From contig NZ_JACJQJ010000017.1 in NCBI RefSeq assembly GCF_014696615.1, positions 62,001 to 126,000 on the forward strand: 64,000 nt of DNA, given 5' to 3'. Origin of the DNA: Nostoc linckia FACHB-104 (GTDB lineage Bacteria > Cyanobacteriota > Cyanobacteriia > Cyanobacteriales > Nostocaceae). Below are positions 33,776-42,213 of the stretch, piece after piece; position 1 is the first letter of the stretch, and each line of letters begins with the position of its first letter. The notes under the pieces are model-generated. The model was not told the DNA's origin and searched no databases. It worked only from the letters and a program-made list of their open reading frames with translations. A program made the translations under genes and the position numbers.

Positions 33776-36598
33776 CTAAATACCTAAGAGTTCATCTAGC
33801 TGTAAATTCGGCAAATCAGGAGGAATTACAGAGCGTGTTAGGGAAACTTTGTCACTTTCCTGTTGAGTGTCTAAATTCAGTGCGATCGCTTCTACTCGCA
33901 TTTCCAAGCAGCCAAAAGGTACATGTAATTGCGTCTTCACCTCTAATACTCCTGAAGAGTTTGGTAGTAAATCTTTGAGGATATAGGGGCCATCGATTAC
34001 CCAACGTGTTTGACAATCCTTAATCCATAACTTCACTACTACTTCTGGAGATACCTCAGGTAGTTCTACGCGTACCCGCACAGATGTACCAGCAATTAAT
34101 TCTCCCTCTGGTAAGTACAGTTGAGGAATTGGTAAAGGCTCAACAACTGCTACAGCCATCAAGGGTAATGGTGATGGTGGTGCTATTAGTGGTACTTCTT
34201 CTTGTTCTTCCTCTTCTTCTTCAGGCACGCTCGGAACTATTTCTTCTTCTGGCTCAATGTAAGTATCATCAACAATTATTTCTTCTGTTACCCGAACTAA
34301 CGGTATCTTGGCATAACGTGGTGGTGGGGGAGGTGGCTCTAGCAATGATGAGGTTAGCTCTGTTTCTGATACATTCTCTACTGTCTGTTGCTCCTGTTGC
34401 ACAAGCTCCAACTCATCTGCAACTATCCCCATGTCAGCATCTAAGTTTAACGACAAGTTGAGTTCAATATCAGTGCTTTCTGGGTTAAAAGAATCACTAA
34501 TCTGCTCACTGGACGTTGTCTGGTTGGCAACAACATCCATATCGTAGTCTTGATCTAGCAGATGAATTGGTTCGGGTAAAGAGAAGCCTTGGCTCTGCAA
34601 CCACTGCATAATCAGCGGCGATGAGTATGGGTTACCCTCGACAATTAATTGGGGACGAGGTGGTGTAGTTGGTTGTGCAACTAACTCATCAATTAATTCA
34701 GAATCAGGTGGTGTAGTTGCTTGTGTAGAATCATCTATTAATTCGGGAGGTGGTGGCGTAGCAGGTTGTGCAATAACATCATCAAATTCTGCCTGAGTTG
34801 ATGTAGCTAATTCTGCAACAGCATCATCAATTAATTCAGGAAGAGGTGTCATAGCAGACTGTGCAACAGCATCATCAAACTCCGTCCGAGTTGGTGTAGA
34901 TACTCCTGCAATATAAGCATCGATTAATTTAGAGCGGCGTGGTACAGTTTCTTCCAAAACAGGTTGATTTTGAGATTGCGGATTACCACGCAATAATTCA
35001 GCATTCAGATCCAGATCAGGTAAATTAACATCCAGCGCTGTTGCTATTTCTGGAAGATGATAATTTGATGCAGATGCTTCCTCAGATCCTGGTAAAGCTG
35101 GTAAAGGTTTCAAGAATGGAAATGTGCCACTAATCATAGGTAATCGCCGATTTGTAATTACCAGTTCATCCATGTTGATAGCGGCTAACGTGTCCACTTT
35201 GTCTAAACTTTCTTCTGGTTTCGGCTGCTCTACTGTAGGAGATTCTGCCACCTTAGCAGTAATTGGGGGTAACGGTGGCATATTCGGCAATTGAATTCCA
35301 CTATGAGACTCTACAGATTTTCTTGGCGATCGCGCCTTAATCTCTGGGGGAAGAAATTTAGGAGCCAACGCACCAAGAGCTAAAGAATCGTCTGGTTTGA
35401 TGGTTTTAACTAAATTTAAAAGAGACAAATCAATATTAGGCGATGACTCAGCCGTTGGAGGTGGTAGTGCTTCCTCTACAATCTCGGGTTTTTTCGCTGT
35501 GAGTTCTGCTTTAATAACCAATAATTCGCTAACATCTGCTGTAATCGTGAAAGACTGGCTAGCTAACAGAACTACTTCACCACCCTCATGGACTGCGCCA
35601 TACAAATTAATATCCGCCAAAATTAACTTAGATTCGCAATCAGCGGGAATATCAATTGCAGCTTGGATATTAAAAGGTAACACCTTGTTAGGCAAAGCTT
35701 GGCGTACTTGATGTAACGTTTCCAAGCCTAGGGGTGAGCGCAATTCGATATTTAATTCTAGAGAATAGAGAGCCTGTTGCTTAGGTATCTCAACTTCTTC
35801 ATTTTCTGGTTTTAGCTCTAATTGCCCATTAACAGTCAGACTTTGTCCCCAACGAGCAACATAGGTTTCTTGCTCTAACTTTAGCAAGAGGGGTGGTAAT
35901 GATGGGGTTGTTGGCGGATCTACCAACATTTCCTCATCCAAAAGCGGCTCAGAGATAGGTAATGCTAATTCTATTAAGTTTTGTAAAATCTGTTCTGCCG
36001 TCACTCCCTTAACCCAAACTGGGCTGACAGGCTGATCGATAATGACATCCTCTAAAGTATCTATTGGAACTTCATTTCTGGCAGGGCTAATTTCTAGGGT
36101 AGATATTGTTGCTGGGGCAGTATTAATAGTTTCTAACGGTGCAATGCTGGTTTCTGTTTCTTCAAGAGCAGTAGGTGCGACATCATTAACAAAAATATTA
36201 TTCGAGTCTGGAGGTGAATCTGATACTGCACTTTTCTCTTCTGGATACTGAGATAAAACCCGCACATAGAGGTTGTATTGCCAAGATTGACCGCCGAGAA
36301 TATCCGACATCAAGTCGCCAGAGCATTGTAACTCCCAAATTCCCGGTTTGAAGTAGGTATAGGGGATTACCGCCATTAAGCCTTCTGCATTAGTGCGACG
36401 CGATCGCTTCTGAATTCGCCGCTTTGGCGGGACTTCTTGCGTCGATGAGTGAATTACTCGTACTTCCACATCCGTATTAGGACGGTTAGAACGAGCCAAA
36501 ACTCTATACCGACCTTCGATAATTTCTACCTTTGGCGATTCCAGGGTATGCCAAGCGCGATCGCCCTGTCTCTGTATCAGAAATTGCCAGTGTTCCAT
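33776..36598 (-). CDS. large proline- and acid-rich hypothetical protein
   Basis: 940 residues from ATG 36598. The N-terminal part (about 1-115) is a folded beta-rich domain (MEHWQFLIQRQGDRAWHTLE, TYFKPGIWELQCSGD). A long low-complexity middle (about 120-800) is rich in Pro, Glu and Thr, with degenerate repeats of the type TEFDDAVAQ...PELIDD around 560-650 and an acidic EEEEEEQEE run near 785. The C-terminus (about 820-935) is another folded domain (LPEGELIAGTSVRVRVELPE, FGCLEMRVEAIA). No signal peptide or membrane helix. I do not recognise a family with known function. It lies between psaI and the PilP-like operon on the same strand as sigF. Confidence 0.8.
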   Translation of the reverse strand: MEHWQFLIQRQGDRAWHTLESPKVEIIEGRYRVLARSNRPNTDVEVRVIHSSTQEVPPKRRIQKRSRRTNAEGLMAVIPYTYFKPGIWELQCSGDLMSDILGGQSWQYNLYVRVLSQYPEEKSAVSDSPPDSNNIFVNDVAPTALEETETSIAPLETINTAPATISTLEISPARNEVPIDTLEDVIIDQPVSPVWVKGVTAEQILQNLIELALPISEPLLDEEMLVDPPTTPSLPPLLLKLEQETYVARWGQSLTVNGQLELKPENEEVEIPKQQALYSLELNIELRSPLGLETLHQVRQALPNKVLPFNIQAAIDIPADCESKLILADINLYGAVHEGGEVVLLASQSFTITADVSELLVIKAELTAKKPEIVEEALPPPTAESSPNIDLSLLNLVKTIKPDDSLALGALAPKFLPPEIKARSPRKSVESHSGIQLPNMPPLPPITAKVAESPTVEQPKPEESLDKVDTLAAINMDELVITNRRLPMISGTFPFLKPLPALPGSEEASASNYHLPEIATALDVNLPDLDLNAELLRGNPQSQNQPVLEETVPRRSKLIDAYIAGVSTPTRTEFDDAVAQSAMTPLPELIDDAVAELATSTQAEFDDVIAQPATPPPPELIDDSTQATTPPDSELIDELVAQPTTPPRPQLIVEGNPYSSPLIMQWLQSQGFSLPEPIHLLDQDYDMDVVANQTTSSEQISDSFNPESTDIELNLSLNLDADMGIVADELELVQQEQQTVENVSETELTSSLLEPPPPPPRYAKIPLVRVTEEIIVDDTYIEPEEEIVPSVPEEEEEEQEEVPLIAPPSPLPLMAVAVVEPLPIPQLYLPEGELIAGTSVRVRVELPEVSPEVVVKLWIKDCQTRWVIDGPYILKDLLPNSSGVLEVKTQLHVPFGCLEMRVEAIALNLDTQQESDKVSLTRSVIPPDLPNLQLDELLGI

Positions 36599-36975
36599 TG
36601 TGAGTGATGCCCAGACCGCAGACCAGCTGAGTAATATTTTGCATTACTTGCTTGCAAGTTTACCTCAGCAATTTACAATTGCATAATCTTAGGCCATGTT
36701 TTGATAAAGATACTGTTAAAAGGTAACTCTTCACAGTGAAATCATCATCAGTAAATTTCACACTACAGCCAGCAATTCATCAGAGCTTACTTTCTTGGCT
36801 ACTGTTATACAAGGAAATAAAATCTTTTCATTAATACTCTCATAAAAATAGAGACTAGAGAGTGGGGACTAGGCAATATTTACTTCATGCCTAGTCCCTA
36901 ATCTCTAGCCCTTATTGTCTTTTTCATGTGTCCTAATGTACACAGTTACTGAAGAATACTTCTTACCTGAAATCT
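36599..36975. other. intergenic region with a nested inverted repeat
   Basis: GGGACTAGGC (36865-36874) pairs with GCCTAGTCCC (36889-36898), flanked by CTAGAGA (36855-36861) and TCTCTAG (36902-36908). It sits after the 81-residue gene on the minus strand and may end that operon. No gene seen. Confidence 0.6.
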
Positions 36976-37221
36976 TCACACATTGTAAAGATTTCGATAG
37001 TAAGCCAAAATTTGCTGAACACGTTGCCGACTTGTAAATGTGGGGTTAGATGCCCAGGAAATCCATAAACCCTCAATTTGACTTTGATAATAATCAAACT
37101 GTAGAGATGACTGGGGTATCAAACCTACTTCTACCTCTTCAACTTGACGCAAATGAGCTGCTATCTCTCGATAGACAGCTAAAGGTAAACCAGCAAATTC
37201 TATTTTTTCTTTCGTCTCCAT
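36976..37221 (-). CDS. small conserved-looking hypothetical protein
   Basis: 81 residues, soluble, with aromatic and charged residues evenly placed (FAGLPLAVYREIAAHLRQVE, EGLWISWASNP, QQILAYYRNLY). It starts 30 bases after the PilP-like lipoprotein gene and on the same strand, so the two are probably one operon. The sequence does not match a family I can name. ATG at 37221. Confidence 0.7.
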   Translation of the reverse strand: METKEKIEFAGLPLAVYREIAAHLRQVEEVEVGLIPQSSLQFDYYQSQIEGLWISWASNPTFTSRQRVQQILAYYRNLYNV

Positions 37222-37251
37222 TGTAATGAAGCTCCGACAGCAACAAGATTG

Positions 37252-38109
37252 TTAGGATGGCGTTGTCTGCGAACCAGGATTTCCACCTGGATTCGTAGTT
37301 GGTGTTGCTGAGCTAGTAGGCGTATCTCCTACCATTCTGGCAACTTCAATTCCATATTGTTCCACAATCACAATAGGATTGGAGCCTTCATTCATTTCAA
37401 TACGCTTAATTAAAAGACCATTGGCTAGTCGCTGTCCAGCTTGCACATAGCGACTGGTTGGCTCATTTGGTACTTTAATAATCGCCTGTAGTTGCTTACC
37501 GATTAAAACTACACCAGTCACAAAAACTGACTTGGCTAAATCAGGTTCTGGTGGTTTGGGTAATACAGATACCAAATTTGGGCTTGGAAGCACTGGCGGT
37601 AAGACTTTCGGCAAAACAGGAGTCAATTTAGGAATGGCAGCAGTTTTTTGGATTTGTATTTTTTGTGGTTTTATAGTGGCTGCTTGAACCGCGCTTTTAG
37701 GTGGTACTTTTGGTACTGATACTTGGACTACTGGCGGTTTAGGGATAGGCAGAGGCGGTAAATTAGGAACAGGTTTGCTAATACCAGTAGGAAGGAAGTT
37801 ACCTCCCTGTCCCATAATAATTTCGGCAAACGGGTCTGTTCGGCCTTTTGATACCAAAACTAACCGCTCTGTAGCATTAGTAGGTTGAATCAAAGTGGAA
37901 GCTGGACTATAAGTTGCGGCGGCAACTTTCGATACCTGTTTTCCAGGCACGAGTGGATTATTAAAGGATTGAGTAGCTGGTGGCGATTTGACTGCTGGTG
38001 TCGCAGCCGGGCTAGGATTAGTAGCTTGTGGTGTTTCTTCTGAGGTACATCCCGCGATCGCCAACGCTAAAATGGCTGCACCTGCGATTGTGAAATTTTT
38101 TCTACCCAT
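37252..38109 (-). CDS. lipoprotein with PilP-like C-terminal domain
   Basis: 285 residues. The N-terminus is a lipoprotein signal (ILALAIAGC, Cys 21), followed by a Pro/Thr/Ala-rich linker. The phrase SKGRTDPFAEI (about 88-98) matches the GRxDPF motif of PilP, the inner-membrane lipoprotein of type IV pilus machines. The C-terminal half (SVFVTGVVLIGKQLQAIIK, VQAGQRLANGLLIKRIEMNE, VEQYGIEVARMVG) fits the PilP/GspC beta-domain. Between lies a second Pro-rich linker. Since SigF controls pilus genes in Synechocystis and sigF is just upstream, a pilus-assembly role is plausible but inferred. Confidence 0.72.
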   Translation of the reverse strand: MGRKNFTIAGAAILALAIAGCTSEETPQATNPSPAATPAVKSPPATQSFNNPLVPGKQVSKVAAATYSPASTLIQPTNATERLVLVSKGRTDPFAEIIMGQGGNFLPTGISKPVPNLPPLPIPKPPVVQVSVPKVPPKSAVQAATIKPQKIQIQKTAAIPKLTPVLPKVLPPVLPSPNLVSVLPKPPEPDLAKSVFVTGVVLIGKQLQAIIKVPNEPTSRYVQAGQRLANGLLIKRIEMNEGSNPIVIVEQYGIEVARMVGDTPTSSATPTTNPGGNPGSQTTPS

Positions 38110-38274
38110 TAGCCGTTCTCAAAAGCCATAGGAAAATTTGTTGAGGAAAATTAACCAGCCTTAAATTTGTATTAAAGACTAAGTCTGTTCCCTTTATAAC
38201 CTAATTTTTTACAATTGCATGGTTATTTTTAGTACTGTCAGTACAGCATAAATACGGGGATAAATAATTGCTAA

Positions 38275-39051
38275 TTAATCGTCTACCACACCCATCAGAT
38301 TTTTCAACAAGTCCAGTCCTTTCTTGACTCTTCGGGAAACAGTGACTACACTAATCCCTAAATGTTCTGCTACTTGTTTTTGTGTTAAATCATGTAAAAA
38401 TACACATTCCAAAACATCACGGGTGCGCTTTTCTAGCTGAACCAATGCTTGTTGTAGACGAATTTGATCTTCTTGAGCTAATTGAAAACTGCGATAGTGA
38501 GGATCTGGAACTAATTCTCCTAGGCTTGTAGCACCTTCTTCCCCATCTTGTATTGGTACATCCAAGCTTAAAGGCGCACGATTAATCCATGCTAATTTAA
38601 TTTCCTGCCATTCATTAGGGGAAATTTCTAGTGCAGCTGCTAGTTCAGAATCAGTAGGTTGGCGATTATATTGTGCGCGTAAAGAACGCGAAACTCCTAT
38701 CGCTTGCTGTTGCAGTGCTAAGTAGCGTCGGGGAATGCGTACAGTGACACCTTTATCTCGGAGGTAGTGTTGAATCTCACCACGAATATAAGGAACAGTA
38801 AAGGAACTAAAAGCATGTCCCTTAGAAATTTCAAATTTTTCAATTGCCTTAATTAAGCCTAAACAGCCGACTTGGAGTAAGTCTTCGTAGTTTTCATGGC
38901 ATTGATTCATCCAATAGTGAGCTTCTCTTCTCACTAGTCCAAAATTGAGTTTAACTAGCTGATTGCGAACAGTTTCTGAGCGCGATTTTTGATATTCTCG
39001 CAACAACTGCCAGGTTTCATGCTTCAGTTCATTGGTGACAGTGGTAGGCAT
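38275..39051 (-). CDS. sigF: RNA polymerase sigma factor SigF (group 3)
   Basis: 258 residues from ATG 39051; the frame extends to a TTG at 39072 but MPTTVTNELKHETWQLL is the more likely start. Region 2 has EDLLQVGCLGLIKAIEKF and FSSFTVPYIRGEIQHYLRDKG, region 3 RIPRRYLALQQQA, and region 4.2 HDLTQKQVAEHLGISVVTVSRR. These fit the SigB/SigF/SigG-like cyanobacterial group 3. In Synechocystis SigF directs pilA and motility genes. Its neighbours here are a PilP-like lipoprotein downstream and psbO upstream. No anti-sigma gene is adjacent. Confidence 0.93.
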   Translation of the reverse strand: MPTTVTNELKHETWQLLREYQKSRSETVRNQLVKLNFGLVRREAHYWMNQCHENYEDLLQVGCLGLIKAIEKFEISKGHAFSSFTVPYIRGEIQHYLRDKGVTVRIPRRYLALQQQAIGVSRSLRAQYNRQPTDSELAAALEISPNEWQEIKLAWINRAPLSLDVPIQDGEEGATSLGELVPDPHYRSFQLAQEDQIRLQQALVQLEKRTRDVLECVFLHDLTQKQVAEHLGISVVTVSRRVKKGLDLLKNLMGVVDD

Positions 39052-40011
39052 AGCACCGAGTTTATTGAGCAAAGCAAATAAAGCGTTAAGTAATTGCTTG
39101 TAAACTTAGATGCGATTGAGCGATATGAAAGTAAATATCAAACTAAATTACCTAATAGATTTATGCCACATAAAAAAATTCTTATGGCAGAACCTGAGAT
39201 AGGTAAACAATCGAGCTGAGTAGTAAACAAGCTTAGTTGGTTGGTATTTTGGTTGTTATCTAGCTTTGGTATTACCTGGAGCTAAAAAACTATATAGACA
39301 CAAAATATAAAACTTTCTATTGTTTTTAAAACCGAAATTGTACCTAACTTTGCTTATTAAGTATCAGTCCAGAGGCTCAACAAAAAAATTAGATTATCTA
39401 ATGATGAAATTGGATTTTCTCACTTTGATTAACTCAGTAAAAATACGACATTAAATACCAAAGAATCATCAGTTGTTTAATTTTCTTAAATATATTGGCA
39501 GAAATATACGTACTTGTTCGTAACGATTAAATAGTTAATATCAATTCAAAGTTTTGTCAAAAATGAGAATTTAGCTAAATTTCAATCTATATATTAAAAA
39601 TTAAAAATACAACTTTTAAAATTTTAAATTTCCTATTTCAACTTCAAATTGAAAATTTATAAGATAAAAATATTCCAATATGATAAATATTTGAAAAAGT
39701 TAAGTGTGATTGGAATTTAAATTTCAGTTAAAAAATGACAAATAACCCTGCTCTAAACATAGATAGTGATCGCCCAAAAGTAGCTTCTCTAGCTATATTT
39801 CATACAAACAGCCAAATCTGGAAAGCTTTCTTTCCCTAACCTTGCTTGCCTACGTGAGTAAATAAAAATATAGAAATTAGCTGATTTGCAAAAAAAACAC
39901 ATACGCCCCTAAATAAAGGGGGTATGTGAATTAACTTTTGCATTCAAGCCTAATGCATACAGAATTGTTGTGACTATCTGAGTGCCCGTAATTTGCGGTA
40001 CTCAAGAGAAC
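39052..40011. other. long AT-rich intergenic region upstream of sigF
   Basis: Nearly 1 kb without a gene. It is strongly A/T-rich, with poly-A/T tracts around 39590-39680, and contains the psbO terminator at 39890-39928. The sigF promoter should lie here; I cannot place it. Confidence 0.55.
39890..39928 (-). terminator. Rho-independent terminator after psbO
   Basis: On the minus strand CACATACCCCC pairs with GGGGCGTATGTG (one bulge) and is followed by eight T residues. It begins about 84 bases past the psbO stop. Confidence 0.92.
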
Positions 40012-40845
40012 TTAGCCTCTGGTGGGTTCAACTCGAGCATAGAAAAGCCCACGAATCTTCACTTCTTTAGGTTCACCAGCACCTAAATCAGTATCAGATG
40101 GCTGTTCACTATCGAAAGTACCTGCAATTTCACCAGTGGAGCTATCAACTTTAGCTACTTGCAGGGAAATTTTGCCGCTAAGACTTTCAGCACGCTTAAC
40201 GTTAGTGCGAGTAAGTTCTTCATCGTCCGCTTGAGCAGGTAGAGCTACAGCGTTATCATAGCCAGTAACTACACCCCGTCCTTTGGGATCTAAGAAAGCA
40301 GCACCACGATATGAAGGTACTTTAAATGTGCCTTCAAAATCTGTAGAGGTATTCAAGCTGGTTGAACCAGCTTGTGTTTGAGCAACTAAATTTTTGATAG
40401 TGAATAGGAAAGGTACTCGTTCGCCACCAGGAAGTTGTACAGTGATGGCTTGAAAGTCAAGACCATCTTTCTCTGTGAATGTCAAGCTGCTGTCTGAATT
40501 AATTTTCAGATCGCCTTGCACTTGGTCAATAGTGGATGTATACCTGGTTAACAGCTTACCGGCAACAAATTCTGCTTCTTGGCGTTTATTAGCTGGTTCT
40601 TCTTTGACAAAGAAATTAGTTGGTTCTAAGCAAAGCTCTTTGATGGTGTATGACTGGCTAGAATCCAAGGGAATTGAACCACGACTTGTTTCTGCCAATT
40701 GAGGACACTTGTTAGCCAAACCAGTGCCACGAATTTGTTCGTATGTAAGTATGTCTCTACTGCTAGCAGAGGAACCATCACTACAAGCAGTTATTAGCCC
40801 TAGGCACAAAGCCAAGAATGCAACAATTAAAGCGCGATACCTCAT
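40012..40845 (-). CDS. psbO: photosystem II manganese-stabilising protein PsbO
   Basis: PsbO is the 33-kDa lumenal subunit that stabilises the oxygen-evolving Mn4CaO5 cluster. 277 residues from ATG 40845 (gaggttgatc precedes it); the TTG at 40863 is less likely. Family signatures are LTYEQIRGTGLANKCPQL, the second disulfide Cys in IKELCLEPTNFFVKEE, and FLDPKGRGVVTGYDNAVALPA. The signal sequence ends LGLITACSDGSS, a lipobox-like cut site before Cys, so a lipid-anchored form is possible. A strong terminator follows. Confidence 0.98.
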   Translation of the reverse strand: MRYRALIVAFLALCLGLITACSDGSSASSRDILTYEQIRGTGLANKCPQLAETSRGSIPLDSSQSYTIKELCLEPTNFFVKEEPANKRQEAEFVAGKLLTRYTSTIDQVQGDLKINSDSSLTFTEKDGLDFQAITVQLPGGERVPFLFTIKNLVAQTQAGSTSLNTSTDFEGTFKVPSYRGAAFLDPKGRGVVTGYDNAVALPAQADDEELTRTNVKRAESLSGKISLQVAKVDSSTGEIAGTFDSEQPSDTDLGAGEPKEVKIRGLFYARVEPTRG

Positions 40846-41854
40846 GATCAACCTCAATTTCAAAAATTAATATCTAACGTTGTAAAACTGCACTTAAGTT
40901 TTGATCTCTGGTGAGAAACCGCCCTAATATGGGGGCGTTGTCGGCAGTTCGCCTTTAGCCCTTTCCGTTTCCGGTTGGGCAAAGCCCCTTCCCAAGAGAT
41001 AGGGTTGGGTAATTGCCGTTCAAACTTAGTGTTTGCTAAACGTATTTAAACGTGTCGCTCTTTTGGCTCTGGGATGTAAACCCCAGGCTAGCTAGTACAC
41101 TGCATCCATTGTGGATGTGTGACCCAAACGGGAAAAAACCAGCAGTTTTACTATTGTCGGCATTTGGTAGAGTTTGGGCGCATCAATGATTGTGCCCTGA
41201 CACAGAGCGGCATCAGCGCTTGCCTCTGAGGACACGAAGAGCAAAATTTTCTCTTCGTACTTTCCTCTAGCGTATGGCAAAAGTGGCATCGCTTTAATCG
41301 TTCTGTATTATGTATGTGTCGCCACTACATACTGCCCATTGTTTAAATAGGGAAATCAGCCAGATCATACGATTTTTTGAAACTCAAAATCAAAGCACTC
41401 TAGTATTAACCCAGAATATCCCGATCTGATTTAGCTAACCTATAGGCTGTAATAAACGTCATTACCTTGTTCTATAAGCAATGTCTAATACTGGCTATGC
41501 CTACGCAATTCTTTTCAATCGGCAGACCAATGAGCTGAGGTAATGCCAAAAAAATGTCCCATTCCTACGGGACGCTGCATCTAGCTTACTTCCCCAAAGG
41601 GTACGATTGAATCGCACACAATTGGGCAATGGAGACAAGGAACATAGTTATTGATTTGGTGAAATTAGATAATTTATTTTTTCCAAGTTTCCCGAAGAGA
41701 AATTTTTCAGGCAGTTAACACTGAAGAATCAACAATCAGCAACCCTCAACAAGGGTAGAAAAGCCAATTGAGGAAATATGAAACTGCCAGCCAATAGAAA
41801 GCCAAAAATCTTGGGTAAATTTGAGTAGGCCCTAATTTATACGGAAAAGCTGGC
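40846..41854. other. 1-kb intergenic region upstream of psbO
   Basis: No supported gene. The part nearest psbO (40900-41110) is GC-richer than most spacers here and holds small hairpins such as accgccctaatatgggggcg, which might be leader RNA. The dispersed ~30-bp repeat occurs at 41478-41507 and a cctacgggacgctgcatc relative near 41570. A 65-codon minus frame (41092-41289) is likely chance. Confidence 0.5.
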
Positions 41855-42169
41855 ATGAGCAACGACAGAAGCTTGGAAGCAGAGAATTTGTCTTCTAAAC
41901 TACAAATAATTTCAAATACGGTGTATGATGCAGCAAAAAGTTGCGAAGGAGATGTGATCGCTCTTTTAGCTTTGCTACGACAGTTAGAGCAGTTACACCG
42001 CGAGATTCGGGATGGAGCTTTTCAAGCAACTTTACCTGAGAATCGTCAGCAACTCTACTCATTGCTCAAAGATATTGAATCTGAGGGAGGCTGGCCTTAC
42101 ATTGAGCGCATGAGAATAAAGGCCTTTTTAGCAAACTTGGTAGAAGATGCTAATCAAGACAATAGCTGA
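41855..42169 (+). CDS. small helical hypothetical protein
   Basis: 104 residues, almost entirely helical and charged: SSKLQIISNTVYDAAKSCEG, then ALLALLRQLEQLHREIRDGA, then LLKDIESEGGWPYIERMRIK. No signal or membrane segment. ATG at 41855. It is convergent with the WD40 gene, ending 45 bases from that gene's stop. Not recognised; coding character and lack of an opposing gene make it likely real. Confidence 0.72.
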   Translation: MSNDRSLEAENLSSKLQIISNTVYDAAKSCEGDVIALLALLRQLEQLHREIRDGAFQATLPENRQQLYSLLKDIESEGGWPYIERMRIKAFLANLVEDANQDNS

Positions 42170-42213
42170 CGGTGTGGTCAACAGCGATCGCTGTTGTGGT
42201 TGGTAAATTTTGG

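Noticed and set aside
41092-41289. 65-codon minus-strand frame upstream of psbO
   Set aside because: No domain pattern, no ribosome site and an isolated position; probably chance openness in a GC-richer spacer.
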